This document shows positions 23,051 through 29,029 of a DNA stretch of 29,511 nucleotides, one piece after another. The position numbers and the translations under genes were made by a program. The stretch lies in IMG/VR virus record IMGVR_UViG_3300049489_000214, positions 1 to 29,511 of that record; one strand, given 5' to 3'. The DNA is from a virus. The notes under the pieces are model-generated. The model did no database searches. It saw only the letters and a program-made list of their open reading frames with translations, and was not told where the DNA came from. Positions within the stretch are counted from its first letter, which is position 1, and each line of letters starts with the position of its first letter.

Positions 23051-24351
23051 CTCCAGCTCCTATTCTGGCTTTTTTGAGCCTTTAGTCTTTCTAGTAAAAT
23101 TTCACCTTTAGTTTTTTCTTTTTTGACTACGTTGTTTCTATCGATGGGGAAAATGTCTACAATGGCGTATCTAATAGCATCGCATATATGATCGTATCCT
23201 GGCTTTGGCGTGTTTATAATCGTTCCCTCTTTATCCTCTTTCCATGCGTAATTCTCGTACTCAATCTCGATGTTCTTACTCCGCTCTGTGTAGTAAATCT
23301 TTCTATTCTGAACAGCCTGTATGCCCTGTAAAACCGATCCTTGACCCTTTTCTGATGCTAGTACCTTCAATCCGTAAATCTGCAACTCATCGATGCTCTT
23401 CGGCTCGGCACTATCAGCCACAATCAAACACGATGGTTTCTCTAGCATCTCTTTGGCAATCTGTGAGTTGAGCATACCTTTTTTGTAGATAATCTCATCC
23501 AATATGATGGCGTTATTCCACTTGTATACCGCTACTACTGCTGTGGGATCGTTAGTGTACCCAAAATCCAATCCATACCGCTCTAGACGGGCTTCTTTTG
23601 GCACTTCTTTTATCTTCTCCCATCCACTATATATCTTTCCCTTTAACACCTCTGGCACGTACCCTCTAATCATGTGCCAATAGTGGTCGGGGTTGGTGTC
23701 GTGATAATTCTCGTACTGGATAATACTGTCCTTGGCTATGTTTTGGATGTTGTCTTTGTAATCAGATCGTATGGCTATAGTATCGGTAAGATGTTGTTTG
23801 AGTACTGGTACATAGAATCCAGGCTGTCCACTTTCAATAAGGTCAAACCATCGCTGTATGATCCAATGGTTCTTTGCGGGTGGGTTGAGTAGCAGTATCA
23901 CCACAATATCACCCTTCACGGTACGCAATGAGTCATCCAACTGCATAAAGTCCTCTTCGGGAATTTCGTCTGCTTCTTCGATAATCACACAGTTATAGTT
24001 AGCTAGAGATTTGAGTTTAGACTTCTGATCCCCTGATGACTTTCTAAACCCTACAGCATTGATAGTATTCTCTCCATACGATATAGCCATTGTTGAGTCG
24101 TTGATCTTTAAGCTGTCTTTAATGCCGTTCTCTTCTGCTCGGTCTACTATTTCCCTATAAATGGAGTTTCTAATATCCCCCAGAATGTACCGCATGATTG
24201 CGCATCTGTAGTACTCTGTTCCAATTAGTTTAGCGTTGGCAAACTGTGATGCTACTGTTGAGCGTCCTGCGCCTCTACCGCCCATCAAAATCACGTACCT
24301 TGGTTTCTCGGTGAATAACGGTCTATAAACGCTATTTACTTTCTGTTGCAT
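23047..24351 (-). CDS. terL: Terminase large subunit
   Basis: A 434-aa packaging motor and nuclease. The ATPase Walker A is MGGRGAGRST (23-32), Walker B is VIIEEADE (122-129), and the coupling motif is LLLNPP (153-158). The RNase H-like nuclease domain has acidic residues at D262 (GLDFGYTNDPT), D313 (VADSAEP) and D387/D391 (YDHICDAIRYA), all present. It resembles the PBSX/Terminase_3 large-subunit group. It moves DNA into the head through the portal and cuts concatemers. The start overlaps the small-terminase gene by 20 bases and there is no strong SD, so it is likely translated by coupling. The gene seems intact. Confidence 0.95.
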   Translation of the reverse strand: MQQKVNSVYRPLFTEKPRYVILMGGRGAGRSTVASQFANAKLIGTEYYRCAIMRYILGDIRNSIYREIVDRAEENGIKDSLKINDSTMAISYGENTINAVGFRKSSGDQKSKLKSLANYNCVIIEEADEIPEEDFMQLDDSLRTVKGDIVVILLLNPPAKNHWIIQRWFDLIESGQPGFYVPVLKQHLTDTIAIRSDYKDNIQNIAKDSIIQYENYHDTNPDHYWHMIRGYVPEVLKGKIYSGWEKIKEVPKEARLERYGLDFGYTNDPTAVVAVYKWNNAIILDEIIYKKGMLNSQIAKEMLEKPSCLIVADSAEPKSIDELQIYGLKVLASEKGQGSVLQGIQAVQNRKIYYTERSKNIEIEYENYAWKEDKEGTIINTPKPGYDHICDAIRYAIVDIFPIDRNNVVKKEKTKGEILLERLKAQKSQNRSWR

Positions 24352-24637
24352 TGAAATCAGTGAAAACTATTGTATTGCCTTTTATCTCTCCTGAATGTTC
24401 TACTGATTGTTTGGGCATACCATCGATCCTATTACCCAATTCCTTAATAGCAGTTACATCGCCTTTTTGAGCTATTTCCCACAACTTACGAGCAACTATT
24501 TTCTTTCGTGATTCGCCTGTCTCGTCTGCCTCTTCTCCTGCATCCTTGTAAAGTTGAGTCATTGTCCAATCTTTAGGAGGTCTACCGTCTGGATTACCTG
24601 ATTCACCTGGAACAAAAGAAGTATTTGACTTTCCCAT
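24332..24637 (-). CDS. Small terminase subunit-like protein (DUF5681 type)
   Basis: A 101-aa protein. FVPGESGNPDGRPPKDWTMT (8-27) is the standard opening of DUF5681 proteins. It is followed by a helical unit (GESRKKIVARKLWEIAQKGD) and AIKELGNRIDGMPKQSVEHS. Such proteins are regularly encoded directly before large terminases and are taken as the small subunit that binds the packaging site. Its stop lies inside the terL start region. No strong SD is seen; an 11-bp tandem duplication abuts its start codon. Confidence 0.75.
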   Translation of the reverse strand: MGKSNTSFVPGESGNPDGRPPKDWTMTQLYKDAGEEADETGESRKKIVARKLWEIAQKGDVTAIKELGNRIDGMPKQSVEHSGEIKGNTIVFTDFNATESK

Positions 24638-24659
24638 CCCTGTTATTTCCCTGTTATTT
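24638..24659 (-). repeat. 11-bp tandem duplication before the small terminase
   Basis: Minus-strand AAATAACAGGG occurs twice in a row (24649-24659 and 24638-24648), then the ATG of the small terminase follows at once. The first copy contains the TAA stop of the HNH gene. GGG next to the ATG may act as a poor SD. It could be a duplication scar from HNH gene insertion. Confidence 0.8.
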
Positions 24660-25100
24660 TGCAGTATATGCGGTTATTATACCACTCTTTTCAACTTCCT
24701 TATGGTGCTTCGGACAAAGGAATATTATCTCCATTGGTTTACTGATATCTGGATGGTGTCTATGAGTTTTTATATCTCCGCATATTTCACAGGGTTTCAA
24801 TGGAATAATTTTAGATTTATTCCAAGCATTTCTTCTATCAGTATTATTTAATTCATATTTCTTTACTGCCTTACTGGTATTAGCAGATCCAGATTTAGTT
24901 TTTCTATACTTTCTAAAATACTCAGTTCTTTTGCTTCTATTAATTTGTTGATACTCTCTCATTTTAGACAGCTCTTTGTCTCTGTTTTTGTAATGATATA
25001 TAAGAGATCTTTTGCTAGAACATTTTTTACAATAACTAGCTTTAGGAGAGAAGTCACTAATAAACTTATCTTTCTTGCAATATGGACATGTCTTTTTCAT
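24654..25100 (-). CDS. HNH endonuclease with N-terminal zinc ribbon
   Basis: A 148-aa protein. The N-terminal zinc ribbon has C5/C8 (CPYC) and C24/C27 (CKKC), followed by a basic helical linker (about 30-95). The HNH domain has zinc ligands C104/C107 (CEIC) and C129 with His (FLCPKHHKEVE), and the catalytic beta-beta-alpha core is THRHHPDISKPMEIIFLCPK. It nicks or cuts DNA. HNH proteins beside terminase genes can stimulate terminase in cos phages, or can be homing endonucleases. The adjoining tandem duplication slightly favours an inserted element. The start overlaps the stop of the 66-aa gene. Confidence 0.8.
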   Translation of the reverse strand: MKKTCPYCKKDKFISDFSPKASYCKKCSSKRSLIYHYKNRDKELSKMREYQQINRSKRTEYFRKYRKTKSGSANTSKAVKKYELNNTDRRNAWNKSKIIPLKPCEICGDIKTHRHHPDISKPMEIIFLCPKHHKEVEKSGIITAYTAK

Positions 25101-25297
25101 ACCATCTCTACAAAGTACCCTTTATACGTCAAGTTTCCTATGTAGGTATCAGGGTCTAGTCCAAACTGTTCAAAGTACCACTTAAAACTTTCAGGAGGCA
25201 TGAGGATATTCTTTGGTGAGCCATTTCTCTCAATAAAACTATCTAATTCGTCTTTGAGTTCATCGAGTGATTTTCCTCTGAATATGAGAGACTTCAT
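25097..25297 (-). CDS. Small hypothetical protein (66 aa)
   Basis: A 66-aa protein starting MKSLIFRGKSLDELKDELDS, with a mixed alpha/beta pattern and an aromatic-rich C terminus (SFKWYFEQFGLDPDTYIGNL). I do not recognise a family. There is no membrane segment. A TATAAT lies seven bases before the ATG; AGAGGG next to the ATG is too close for normal SD use, so this may be a leaderless start. Its TGA overlaps the HNH start, so it heads the packaging transcript. Confidence 0.6.
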   Translation of the reverse strand: MKSLIFRGKSLDELKDELDSFIERNGSPKNILMPPESFKWYFEQFGLDPDTYIGNLTYKGYFVEMV

Positions 25298-25304
25298 ACC
25301 CTCT

Positions 25305-25334
25305 ATTATACTACCTTTCCCATATCCCTGTAAG
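25305..25334 (-). promoter_or_regulatory. Promoter before the packaging/head gene block
   Basis: Minus-strand TATAAT (25305-25310) with CTTACA as a -35 candidate (25329-25334, 18-bp spacer). It is the only promoter-like sequence immediately before the HNH-terminase block and ends seven bases before the next ATG. It is a candidate late promoter. Activity is not proven. Confidence 0.45.
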
Positions 25335-25397
25335 TAGACTAGCTAACCATTTACATGTAATTGATTGGTATAGTTTGATACGTTGTTCAATGGTCAT
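25311..25397 (-). CDS. Possible very small protein (28 aa)
   Basis: A 28-codon ORF, MTIEQRIKLYQSITCKWLAS then LLTGIWER and TAG. Its ATG overlaps the TAA of the 79-aa gene (TAATG), and it fills the space before the 66-aa gene. It has a basic amphipathic character with a hydrophobic middle. It could also be chance: there is no SD, and the promoter candidate lies within its 3' end. Confidence 0.35.
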   Translation of the reverse strand: MTIEQRIKLYQSITCKWLASLLTGIWER

Positions 25398-25636
25398 TAT
25401 TTACCTCTAGTAACTTCATTTTTTATTTTTTCAAGTATTTCTGGATAGTCAGGTTCGTCTTTGTAAAACTTTTTTACCTCATTATCTGTTTTCCATACCA
25501 TTATGCCAATTTCGTTTCCATCGTCTAACTCATCTTGTACCATCTGTCTTTCTTCCTCTGTTTCTATAATACTCAAATCTTCCTGACAGCAGTAGGTGTA
25601 CCAATAACCTATTTTTACCTTCTCATCTGTTGTCAT
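25397..25636 (-). CDS. Acidic hypothetical protein (79 aa)
   Basis: A 79-aa acidic protein (GYWYTYCCQEDLSIIETEEE, then MVWKTDNEVKKFYKDEPDYP). It has two adjacent Cys and several Trp/Tyr, with no known family. AAGGAAATA precedes the ATG. TAATG overlaps join it to both neighbours. The small acidic, soluble composition is typical of phage early accessory proteins that bind host proteins, but no function is visible. Confidence 0.65.
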   Translation of the reverse strand: MTTDEKVKIGYWYTYCCQEDLSIIETEEERQMVQDELDDGNEIGIMVWKTDNEVKKFYKDEPDYPEILEKIKNEVTRGK

Positions 25637-25770
25637 TATTTCCTTGAGTTAAGTACCCGTATAATCTCGTTTATTTTCTTTTGAATATCTACTAAGTTTT
25701 CTTCAACGCTATCACCGTCATCGTAATACATTGAAAGATCTAGCTCCTCTATCTTCTCTATGTTAGTCAT
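25636..25770 (-). CDS. Small acidic helical protein (44 aa)
   Basis: A 44-aa protein, MTNIEKIEELDLSMYYDDGD to IIRVLNSRK. I choose the ATG at 25768-25770, which overlaps the end of the upstream 54-aa gene by eight bases. A longer frame from 25860 would run through that whole gene and encode an atypical sequence. The second half is one amphipathic helix (VEENLVDIQKKINEIIRVLN). The family is unknown. Confidence 0.55.
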   Translation of the reverse strand: MTNIEKIEELDLSMYYDDGDSVEENLVDIQKKINEIIRVLNSRK

Positions 25771-25927
25771 GGGGTGATGTCTCCAGGTCAATCTTTTCAG
25801 GATTAAATACTTGACCATCAGAAAACTCCACGCCGTAATGATGTTTACCGAAGTAGTCATCCCACCAAGTAGCCTGTTCCCATTCTCCTGTCTGAGGGTG
25901 TTTTGTTTTTCTTTTGAATGTACTCAT
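25763..25927 (-). CDS. Small hypothetical protein with WWDDYFGKHHYG motif (54 aa)
   Basis: A 54-aa protein, MSTFKRKTKHPQTGEWEQAT then WWDDYFGKHHYGVEFSDGQV. The ATG at 25925-25927 has AAGGAG about eight bases upstream. A longer in-frame start at 26014 would overlap the preceding gene and lacks an SD. The HPQTGEWE and DYFGKHHYGV pattern, a short beta sheet, looks conserved and small-phage-like, but I cannot assign a function. Confidence 0.6.
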   Translation of the reverse strand: MSTFKRKTKHPQTGEWEQATWWDDYFGKHHYGVEFSDGQVFNPEKIDLETSPHD

Positions 25928-25949
25928 CCCCGTTTCTCCTTTGACTAAA

Positions 25950-26129
25950 TTAAAATTTACTTTTTCCAGTATAATAATCATGCTTCCATTGGCTAATTTT
26001 CTCATATTGTTCACCGACTAACCTCCAATTTTGTGGAGACTCTTCAAGATCTGTGTTCGGGTCAAACAATCTTCCAACTCTGGATAGTAACTCAAAGAAG
26101 TCTTCTGTCTGTTCTTTTGTTAATGCCAT
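25950..26129 (-). CDS. Small hypothetical protein (59 aa)
   Basis: A 59-codon ORF, MALTKEQTEDFFELLSRVGR to HDYYTGKSKF. It has a strong AGGAGG four bases before the ATG, so it is well supported despite its size. It is mostly helical and amphipathic with two Trp. It has no known family. It lies in the string of small accessory genes and is followed by 22 bases before the next start. Confidence 0.65.
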   Translation of the reverse strand: MALTKEQTEDFFELLSRVGRLFDPNTDLEESPQNWRLVGEQYEKISQWKHDYYTGKSKF

Positions 26130-26155
26130 ACCCCTCCTACATTGTTAATAAATGA

Positions 26156-26476
26156 CTAACTCTTTAATTTTCTGACTATCTTTTTTAGTTTCATCCTGCT
26201 TGCCTCAAATTGTCTCAAGTCCACATTTGCTTTTCCAAGATTCCAATCTTCTACTCTGTGAGAGCTTACGTTTGATAGATGTATCCACCACTGAGTCTCA
26301 CCACCTGCTCCTTTGCGAAATTCAACAGTATCTACTAACGCACCACACATCATGTAATAGGAGGCTTCATAGGTGTTATGAGTCTTTCTATTGAGTTTTT
26401 TAACTGGCTCTCTAAACTCTTTGGGGGTAAGCAAGTAAGTCAATTGTTTAAGTAATTTTATTAATTTTTTTCTCAT
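26156..26476 (-). CDS. Basic hypothetical protein (106 aa)
   Basis: A 106-aa basic protein starting MRKKLIKLLKQLTYLLTPKE. An ORF in this frame extends to 26587, but that part overlaps a tRNA-like element, so I place the start at 26474-26476; 26491 is an alternative. No SD is seen. Residues about 40-80 (TYEASYYMMCGALVDTVEFR, GGETQWWIHLSNVSSH) form a compact alpha/beta unit and the ends are Lys/Arg-rich. It may bind nucleic acid by charge. The family is unknown. Confidence 0.5.
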   Translation of the reverse strand: MRKKLIKLLKQLTYLLTPKEFREPVKKLNRKTHNTYEASYYMMCGALVDTVEFRKGAGGETQWWIHLSNVSSHRVEDWNLGKANVDLRQFEASRMKLKKIVRKLKS

Positions 26477-26494
26477 ATATCTTAAATACATGCA

Positions 26495-26616
26495 ACTGAG
26501 GGCAAGGACTTGCACCTTACATGGCATCGTCATCATCTCGTCAGATTTTGCCTTATCCTGTTCTACGGGTTCCGAATGCTCCCGCATTTTAGCGTCTACT
26601 GTTCCGCCACCTCATG
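26495..26616 (-). tRNA. tRNA-Leu-like element, expanded and non-canonical
   Basis: On the minus strand GTGGCGGAACAGTAGACGC (26610-26592) is nearly identical to the position 8-25 region of bacterial tRNA-Leu, including the GCG/CGC D stem. At the other end TAAGG-TGCAAGT-CCTTG (about 26518-26502) forms a T-arm with TGC in place of TTC. TGAGG (26614-26610) can pair with the CCTCA (about 26501-26497) that follows it. But the part between D arm and T arm is about 75 nt against about 36 in normal tRNA-Leu, and shows no normal seven-base anticodon loop. It can form a CGGG/CCCG hairpin and a GGCA/TGCC hairpin instead. It could carry a small insertion or intron, or be a decayed or repurposed tRNA. The amino acid and anticodon cannot be stated. 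Confidence 0.45.
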
Positions 26617-26625
26617 TGTATATAC

Positions 26626-26958
26626 TTACTCCTCCAGTTCTTTTAATAAATAATTTTCTACTGCTTCTAGTCCTTGTTCAGCGTAGAGGATGGAGATTTC
26701 TTGTAGTTCTACTTTCCATCTAATTTGAGAACCATATACTTCTGGGAATAAAATTATTAATGCTTCTTTACGGAGGATGTCTGCTATCCCATAAGCGTCA
26801 CATAACTTGACCATCCCACCAGAGTCATAATCAGATACCATTGTCATATCCCAAACTTCAGGCTTTATTCCTCGGTTACTTATCCACCAGTGGTCACTCT
26901 CACTCATCACACCCTTTGAGTGGAGGAGTTTGCAGAGAGGGAGGGAAAAATAATTCAT
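26626..26958 (-). CDS. Conserved-looking phage hypothetical protein (110 aa)
   Basis: A 110-aa protein, MNYFSLPLCKLLHSKGVMSE at the start. The pattern LPLxKLLHxKG, SDHWWI, then a helix pair ending LYAEQGLEAVENYLLKELEE is one I associate with small phage proteins of unknown role. There is no enzyme motif or membrane segment. The ATG overlaps the TGA of the previous gene (ATGA) inside a 28-bp repeat that also provides AAGGA. Confidence 0.6.
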   Translation of the reverse strand: MNYFSLPLCKLLHSKGVMSESDHWWISNRGIKPEVWDMTMVSDYDSGGMVKLCDAYGIADILRKEALIILFPEVYGSQIRWKVELQEISILYAEQGLEAVENYLLKELEE

Positions 26959-26982
26959 TGTTGTTCTTCCTTGGAGAGAGAT
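26955..26982 (-). repeat. 28-bp exact direct repeat, copy A
   Basis: Identical to 27634-27661. On the minus strand it encodes the last codons of one gene (LSKEEQQ, stop), carries AAGGA, and holds the ATGA where the next gene starts. Confidence 0.9.
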
Positions 26983-27179
26983 AACTTTGTTTTTATATAA
27001 TTACTTGCCCATTTCCAACCAGTATTTATCCCTGCTTGGTATGTGTCTGAATATCCTTTTCTTTCTTCTTGGTTACTAATACCAATACTGTCCATTAAAT
27101 CATTCAGGGCTGTTATGACTGCACAAGTCCATTCTTCCATTGAAGTCTGATATACAGACATTGTCATTTTTGTTTTCAT
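26955..27179 (-). CDS. Hypothetical protein (74 aa)
   Basis: A 74-aa protein, MKTKMTMSVYQTSMEEWTCA at the start. It is helical, with a Trp-rich middle (INTGWKWASNYIKTK) and the C-terminal tag SLSKEEQQ, which is also found at the end of the 133-aa protein. It has no known family. Its start overlaps the HD gene's stop region (within four bases). The shared C-terminal tag is encoded by an exact DNA repeat and carries the ribosome binding site for the next gene. Confidence 0.6.
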   Translation of the reverse strand: MKTKMTMSVYQTSMEEWTCAVITALNDLMDSIGISNQEERKGYSDTYQAGINTGWKWASNYIKTKLSLSKEEQQ

Positions 27180-27637
27180 TTACTATCCAATCCAATAATT
27201 TTATTAAATATATCTGCTCCGTCTTTCCAAAACTTGCTTCTTTTAAGATATTGATTCTGCCTTTTCCAGTCCCAAGACTCCATTCTTGAGAGATTGCTCA
27301 ATCTATCAGCAAATTTTATGATTATGCCATCCCTAGTTTTCAGTCTAGGGAAGTACCTACCGTAATTGTCTTTTTTCCCTTCGTGGGTTACTTCCATAAC
27401 TAAATTAGCAACCCTTAATCCAAATCTTTCGACTAACTCCTTGTAAGTAACTCCACAGTCTTCAACTACATCGTGCAACCAAGCAGCATCAATGATGTCT
27501 TGGTCATCTGTCACTTCTGACAATATCCTAACAACTTGGCAAATATGAGCATCAAAGTATTTTTTACCCATATCATCCAGAGTATTGCCATGCTTTTCTT
27601 TGGCGAATTGGTATGCAGTCATATAATCCTTACTCAT
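27176..27637 (-). CDS. HD-domain (p)ppGpp hydrolase-like protein
   Basis: A 153-aa single-domain protein of the RelA/SpoT-hydrolase and MESH1 kind. The metal-binding residues are in place: H31 (FDAHICQVVRIL), H55-D56 (AAWLHDVVED), and D111 (KFADRLSNL). E59-D60 are the catalytic-site pair, and N115 follows in the conserved RLSNL. Small proteins of this family remove pyrophosphate from the alarmone (p)ppGpp; related HD enzymes act on other nucleotides, so the substrate is not certain. No synthetase, TGS or ACT domain is present. A phage could use it to prevent the host stringent response. The ATG overlaps the stop of the 133-aa gene. Confidence 0.85.
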   Translation of the reverse strand: MSKDYMTAYQFAKEKHGNTLDDMGKKYFDAHICQVVRILSEVTDDQDIIDAAWLHDVVEDCGVTYKELVERFGLRVANLVMEVTHEGKKDNYGRYFPRLKTRDGIIIKFADRLSNLSRMESWDWKRQNQYLKRSKFWKDGADIFNKIIGLDSK

Positions 27638-27661
27638 TGTTGTTCTTCCTTGGAGAGAGAT
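27634..27661 (-). repeat. 28-bp exact direct repeat, copy B
   Basis: Identical to 26955-26982. Here it ends the 133-aa gene and starts the HD-domain gene through an ATGA overlap. A shorter related sequence (GGAGAGAGAG context) is at about 28495-28510, near the end of the 183-aa gene. Confidence 0.9.
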
Positions 27662-28035
27662 GAAATAAAATCAGCTACTTCATTAGCCCATATGTGTATA
27701 TTTGTAAATTTATGTTTTTTGTCAAAGTTCCTAAGTGTTATTATTTTTACTTCATCCACTATCCTCTTTCTCTCCTTACTAGCTCCTAAAGCCTCTCCCC
27801 TTCTCATTGCTTCATCTGATATATTCATCTTTTCACCATCAAAGGCTCTTCTCTCATCTTCTCTGGCTTTGGTGATGAGGGAGTCAACAAATATCTCTAT
27901 GCTTCTTGGATTGCCAATAACGCCAGTCTTGCCATCTGGTCTACCATTCTCGTGATAACTCCAGAGCAATCTCTCTAGGTCAATTTTCCACGTTTCAATC
28001 GTCATCTCTACTTCTGTCTTATTTGAGGGGGTCAT
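27634..28035 (-). CDS. Hypothetical protein (133 aa)
   Basis: A 133-aa charged helical protein, MTPSNKTEVEMTIETWKIDL at the start. The middle (ITKAREDERRAFDGEKMNIS) and C-terminal helices have no known motif. The first four residues MTPS and the upstream GGAGGATAA are shared with the 183-aa protein's start, and the C-terminal LSKEEQQ with the 74-aa protein. These shared ends suggest assembly from recombined gene cassettes. Function unknown. Confidence 0.6.
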   Translation of the reverse strand: MTPSNKTEVEMTIETWKIDLERLLWSYHENGRPDGKTGVIGNPRSIEIFVDSLITKAREDERRAFDGEKMNISDEAMRRGEALGASKERKRIVDEVKIITLRNFDKKHKFTNIHIWANEVADFISSLSKEEQQ

Positions 28036-28211
28036 TTATCCTCCCTAAACTTATATTGTAAATACTCAACCATTCCTCTTATCGTGTCCTTCAATATTTC
28101 AACATCTGCTTCCATGTCTGTTAACCTGGTATAGTCTCTATTAGTTATTATTGCGTTTATATATGCAGTAAGTGGCTTGTCTTTTACTTTTCCCATCTCT
28201 TTATCTTTCAT
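28032..28211 (-). CDS. Small hypothetical protein (59 aa)
   Basis: A 59-codon ORF, MKDKEMGKVKDKPLTAYINA to LQYKFREDK. Its ATG overlaps the TGA of the 75-aa gene (ATGA), with GGAGAGG upstream, and its TGA overlaps the ATG of the 133-aa gene, so it is coupled on both sides. It is helical, with a coiled-coil-like C-terminal half (DMEADVEILKDTIRGMVEYL). An inner ATG five codons later is possible. No family is known. Confidence 0.6.
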   Translation of the reverse strand: MKDKEMGKVKDKPLTAYINAIITNRDYTRLTDMEADVEILKDTIRGMVEYLQYKFREDK

Positions 28212-28435
28212 AACCTCTCCGTTAATTTATCAAAATCAACATATCTAATAGAGAGTTTTGGATTATCTCTTAACTTCCAATTTCTCTCTCCCATTACCAG
28301 CATTTTTGCTTTACCGTTACTTGTTTCTCCCAGAAGGATGCAGTACATGTCATAATCTCTGCAATGATTTACGCTTACACAATGACGGCATTGTAATAAG
28401 TGGGTGTAGTCTGCTTTGGTAACTTTATCTTTCAT
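28208..28435 (-). CDS. Cys-rich putative zinc-binding protein (75 aa)
   Basis: A 75-aa protein. C16, C19, C25 and C32 in LLQCRHCVSVNHCRDYDMYC could bind one zinc ion. The rest (GKAKMLVMGERNWKLRDNPK) is a strand-rich basic domain. It may be a small nucleic-acid or protein-binding factor. The SD is weak. It follows a 42-base gap after the 183-aa gene. The family is unknown. Confidence 0.6.
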   Translation of the reverse strand: MKDKVTKADYTHLLQCRHCVSVNHCRDYDMYCILLGETSNGKAKMLVMGERNWKLRDNPKLSIRYVDFDKLTERL

Positions 28436-28477
28436 AGGGTGTTTTTCCGTAAACCGTAGTAAATCGCAGTAAACTCT

Positions 28478-29029
28478 TTATATTCCACTGGTTTCCTTGA
28501 GGAGAGAGAGCAATCTTTCAGACACATCTTGTGCGGAGTGTCCATCCCATTCTTTGGCTGTATCGTATGCCACACATCTAAACAAATCCCAATCTTTTAA
28601 CTCATAATGGTTGCTTATCTGTCCTGATGGAAGTTGTGCCGTTACGATAAACCATCCACCTCCAAAACACTCCTCACCGTCATGATGTCTTTTGCTCTTA
28701 TGAACGTCATACATCCCTCTGGAATACCACTCATTAAACAAACAGGCGTTGTAGAGCTTTCTAAACTCGTATAGCTCATTGAAAGTGTGATAACCGTCTG
28801 ATGTTTCGCCAGTTACCACCATCTCCTTTTGGCATTGGGTACGGGTGAGGGTGAGGAGGTTGGCTAAAATATCTTGTATTGCTTTTGTTATATATCCCAT
28901 TCTAATAACCGTACAGTCTCCAACATCTTTTGCATTTTCTGATTTTGATAGTGCGAGCATGTGAATCTTCATTTTTATTTCTTCGTCAAGCTCTACTTCC
29001 TTTGATTGAGTGTTTGGTGATGGGGTCAT
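28478..29029 (-). CDS. Conserved-looking phage hypothetical protein (183 aa)
   Basis: A 183-aa protein. Residues 1-75 form a charged helical region starting MTPSPNTQSKEVELDEEIKM. Residues about 76-172 form a compact domain with a recognisable signature: SDGYHTFNELYEFRKLYNAC, then HHDGEECFGGGWFIVTAQLP, SGQISNHYELKDWDLF and WDGHSAQDVSERL. I have a sense of this signature recurring in phage genomes, always without function; the conserved His, Asp and Trp residues suggest an enzyme or ligand-binding fold. It directly follows the 105-aa gene (TAAATG) with GAGGAC upstream. Confidence 0.65.
   Translation of the reverse strand: MTPSPNTQSKEVELDEEIKMKIHMLALSKSENAKDVGDCTVIRMGYITKAIQDILANLLTLTRTQCQKEMVVTGETSDGYHTFNELYEFRKLYNACLFNEWYSRGMYDVHKSKRHHDGEECFGGGWFIVTAQLPSGQISNHYELKDWDLFRCVAYDTAKEWDGHSAQDVSERLLSLLKETSGI

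Noticed and set aside
26531-26570. CTGA and UGATGA boxes resembling a C/D-box kink-turn inside the tRNA-like element
   Set aside because: The boxes are short, the order and flanking stems are not diagnostic, and no k-turn RNA is expected in this context.
26477-26587. N-terminal extension of the 106-aa gene up to 26587
   Set aside because: These 37 codons overlap the tRNA-Leu-like element, have atypical composition and no SD, so I start the gene at 26476 (26491 is possible).
27536-27955. Plus-strand ORF of 139 codons antisense to the HD and 133-aa genes
   Set aside because: It crosses a gene junction with ATGA coupling on the minus strand, is Ser/Leu-rich like an antisense shadow, and has no initiation signals.
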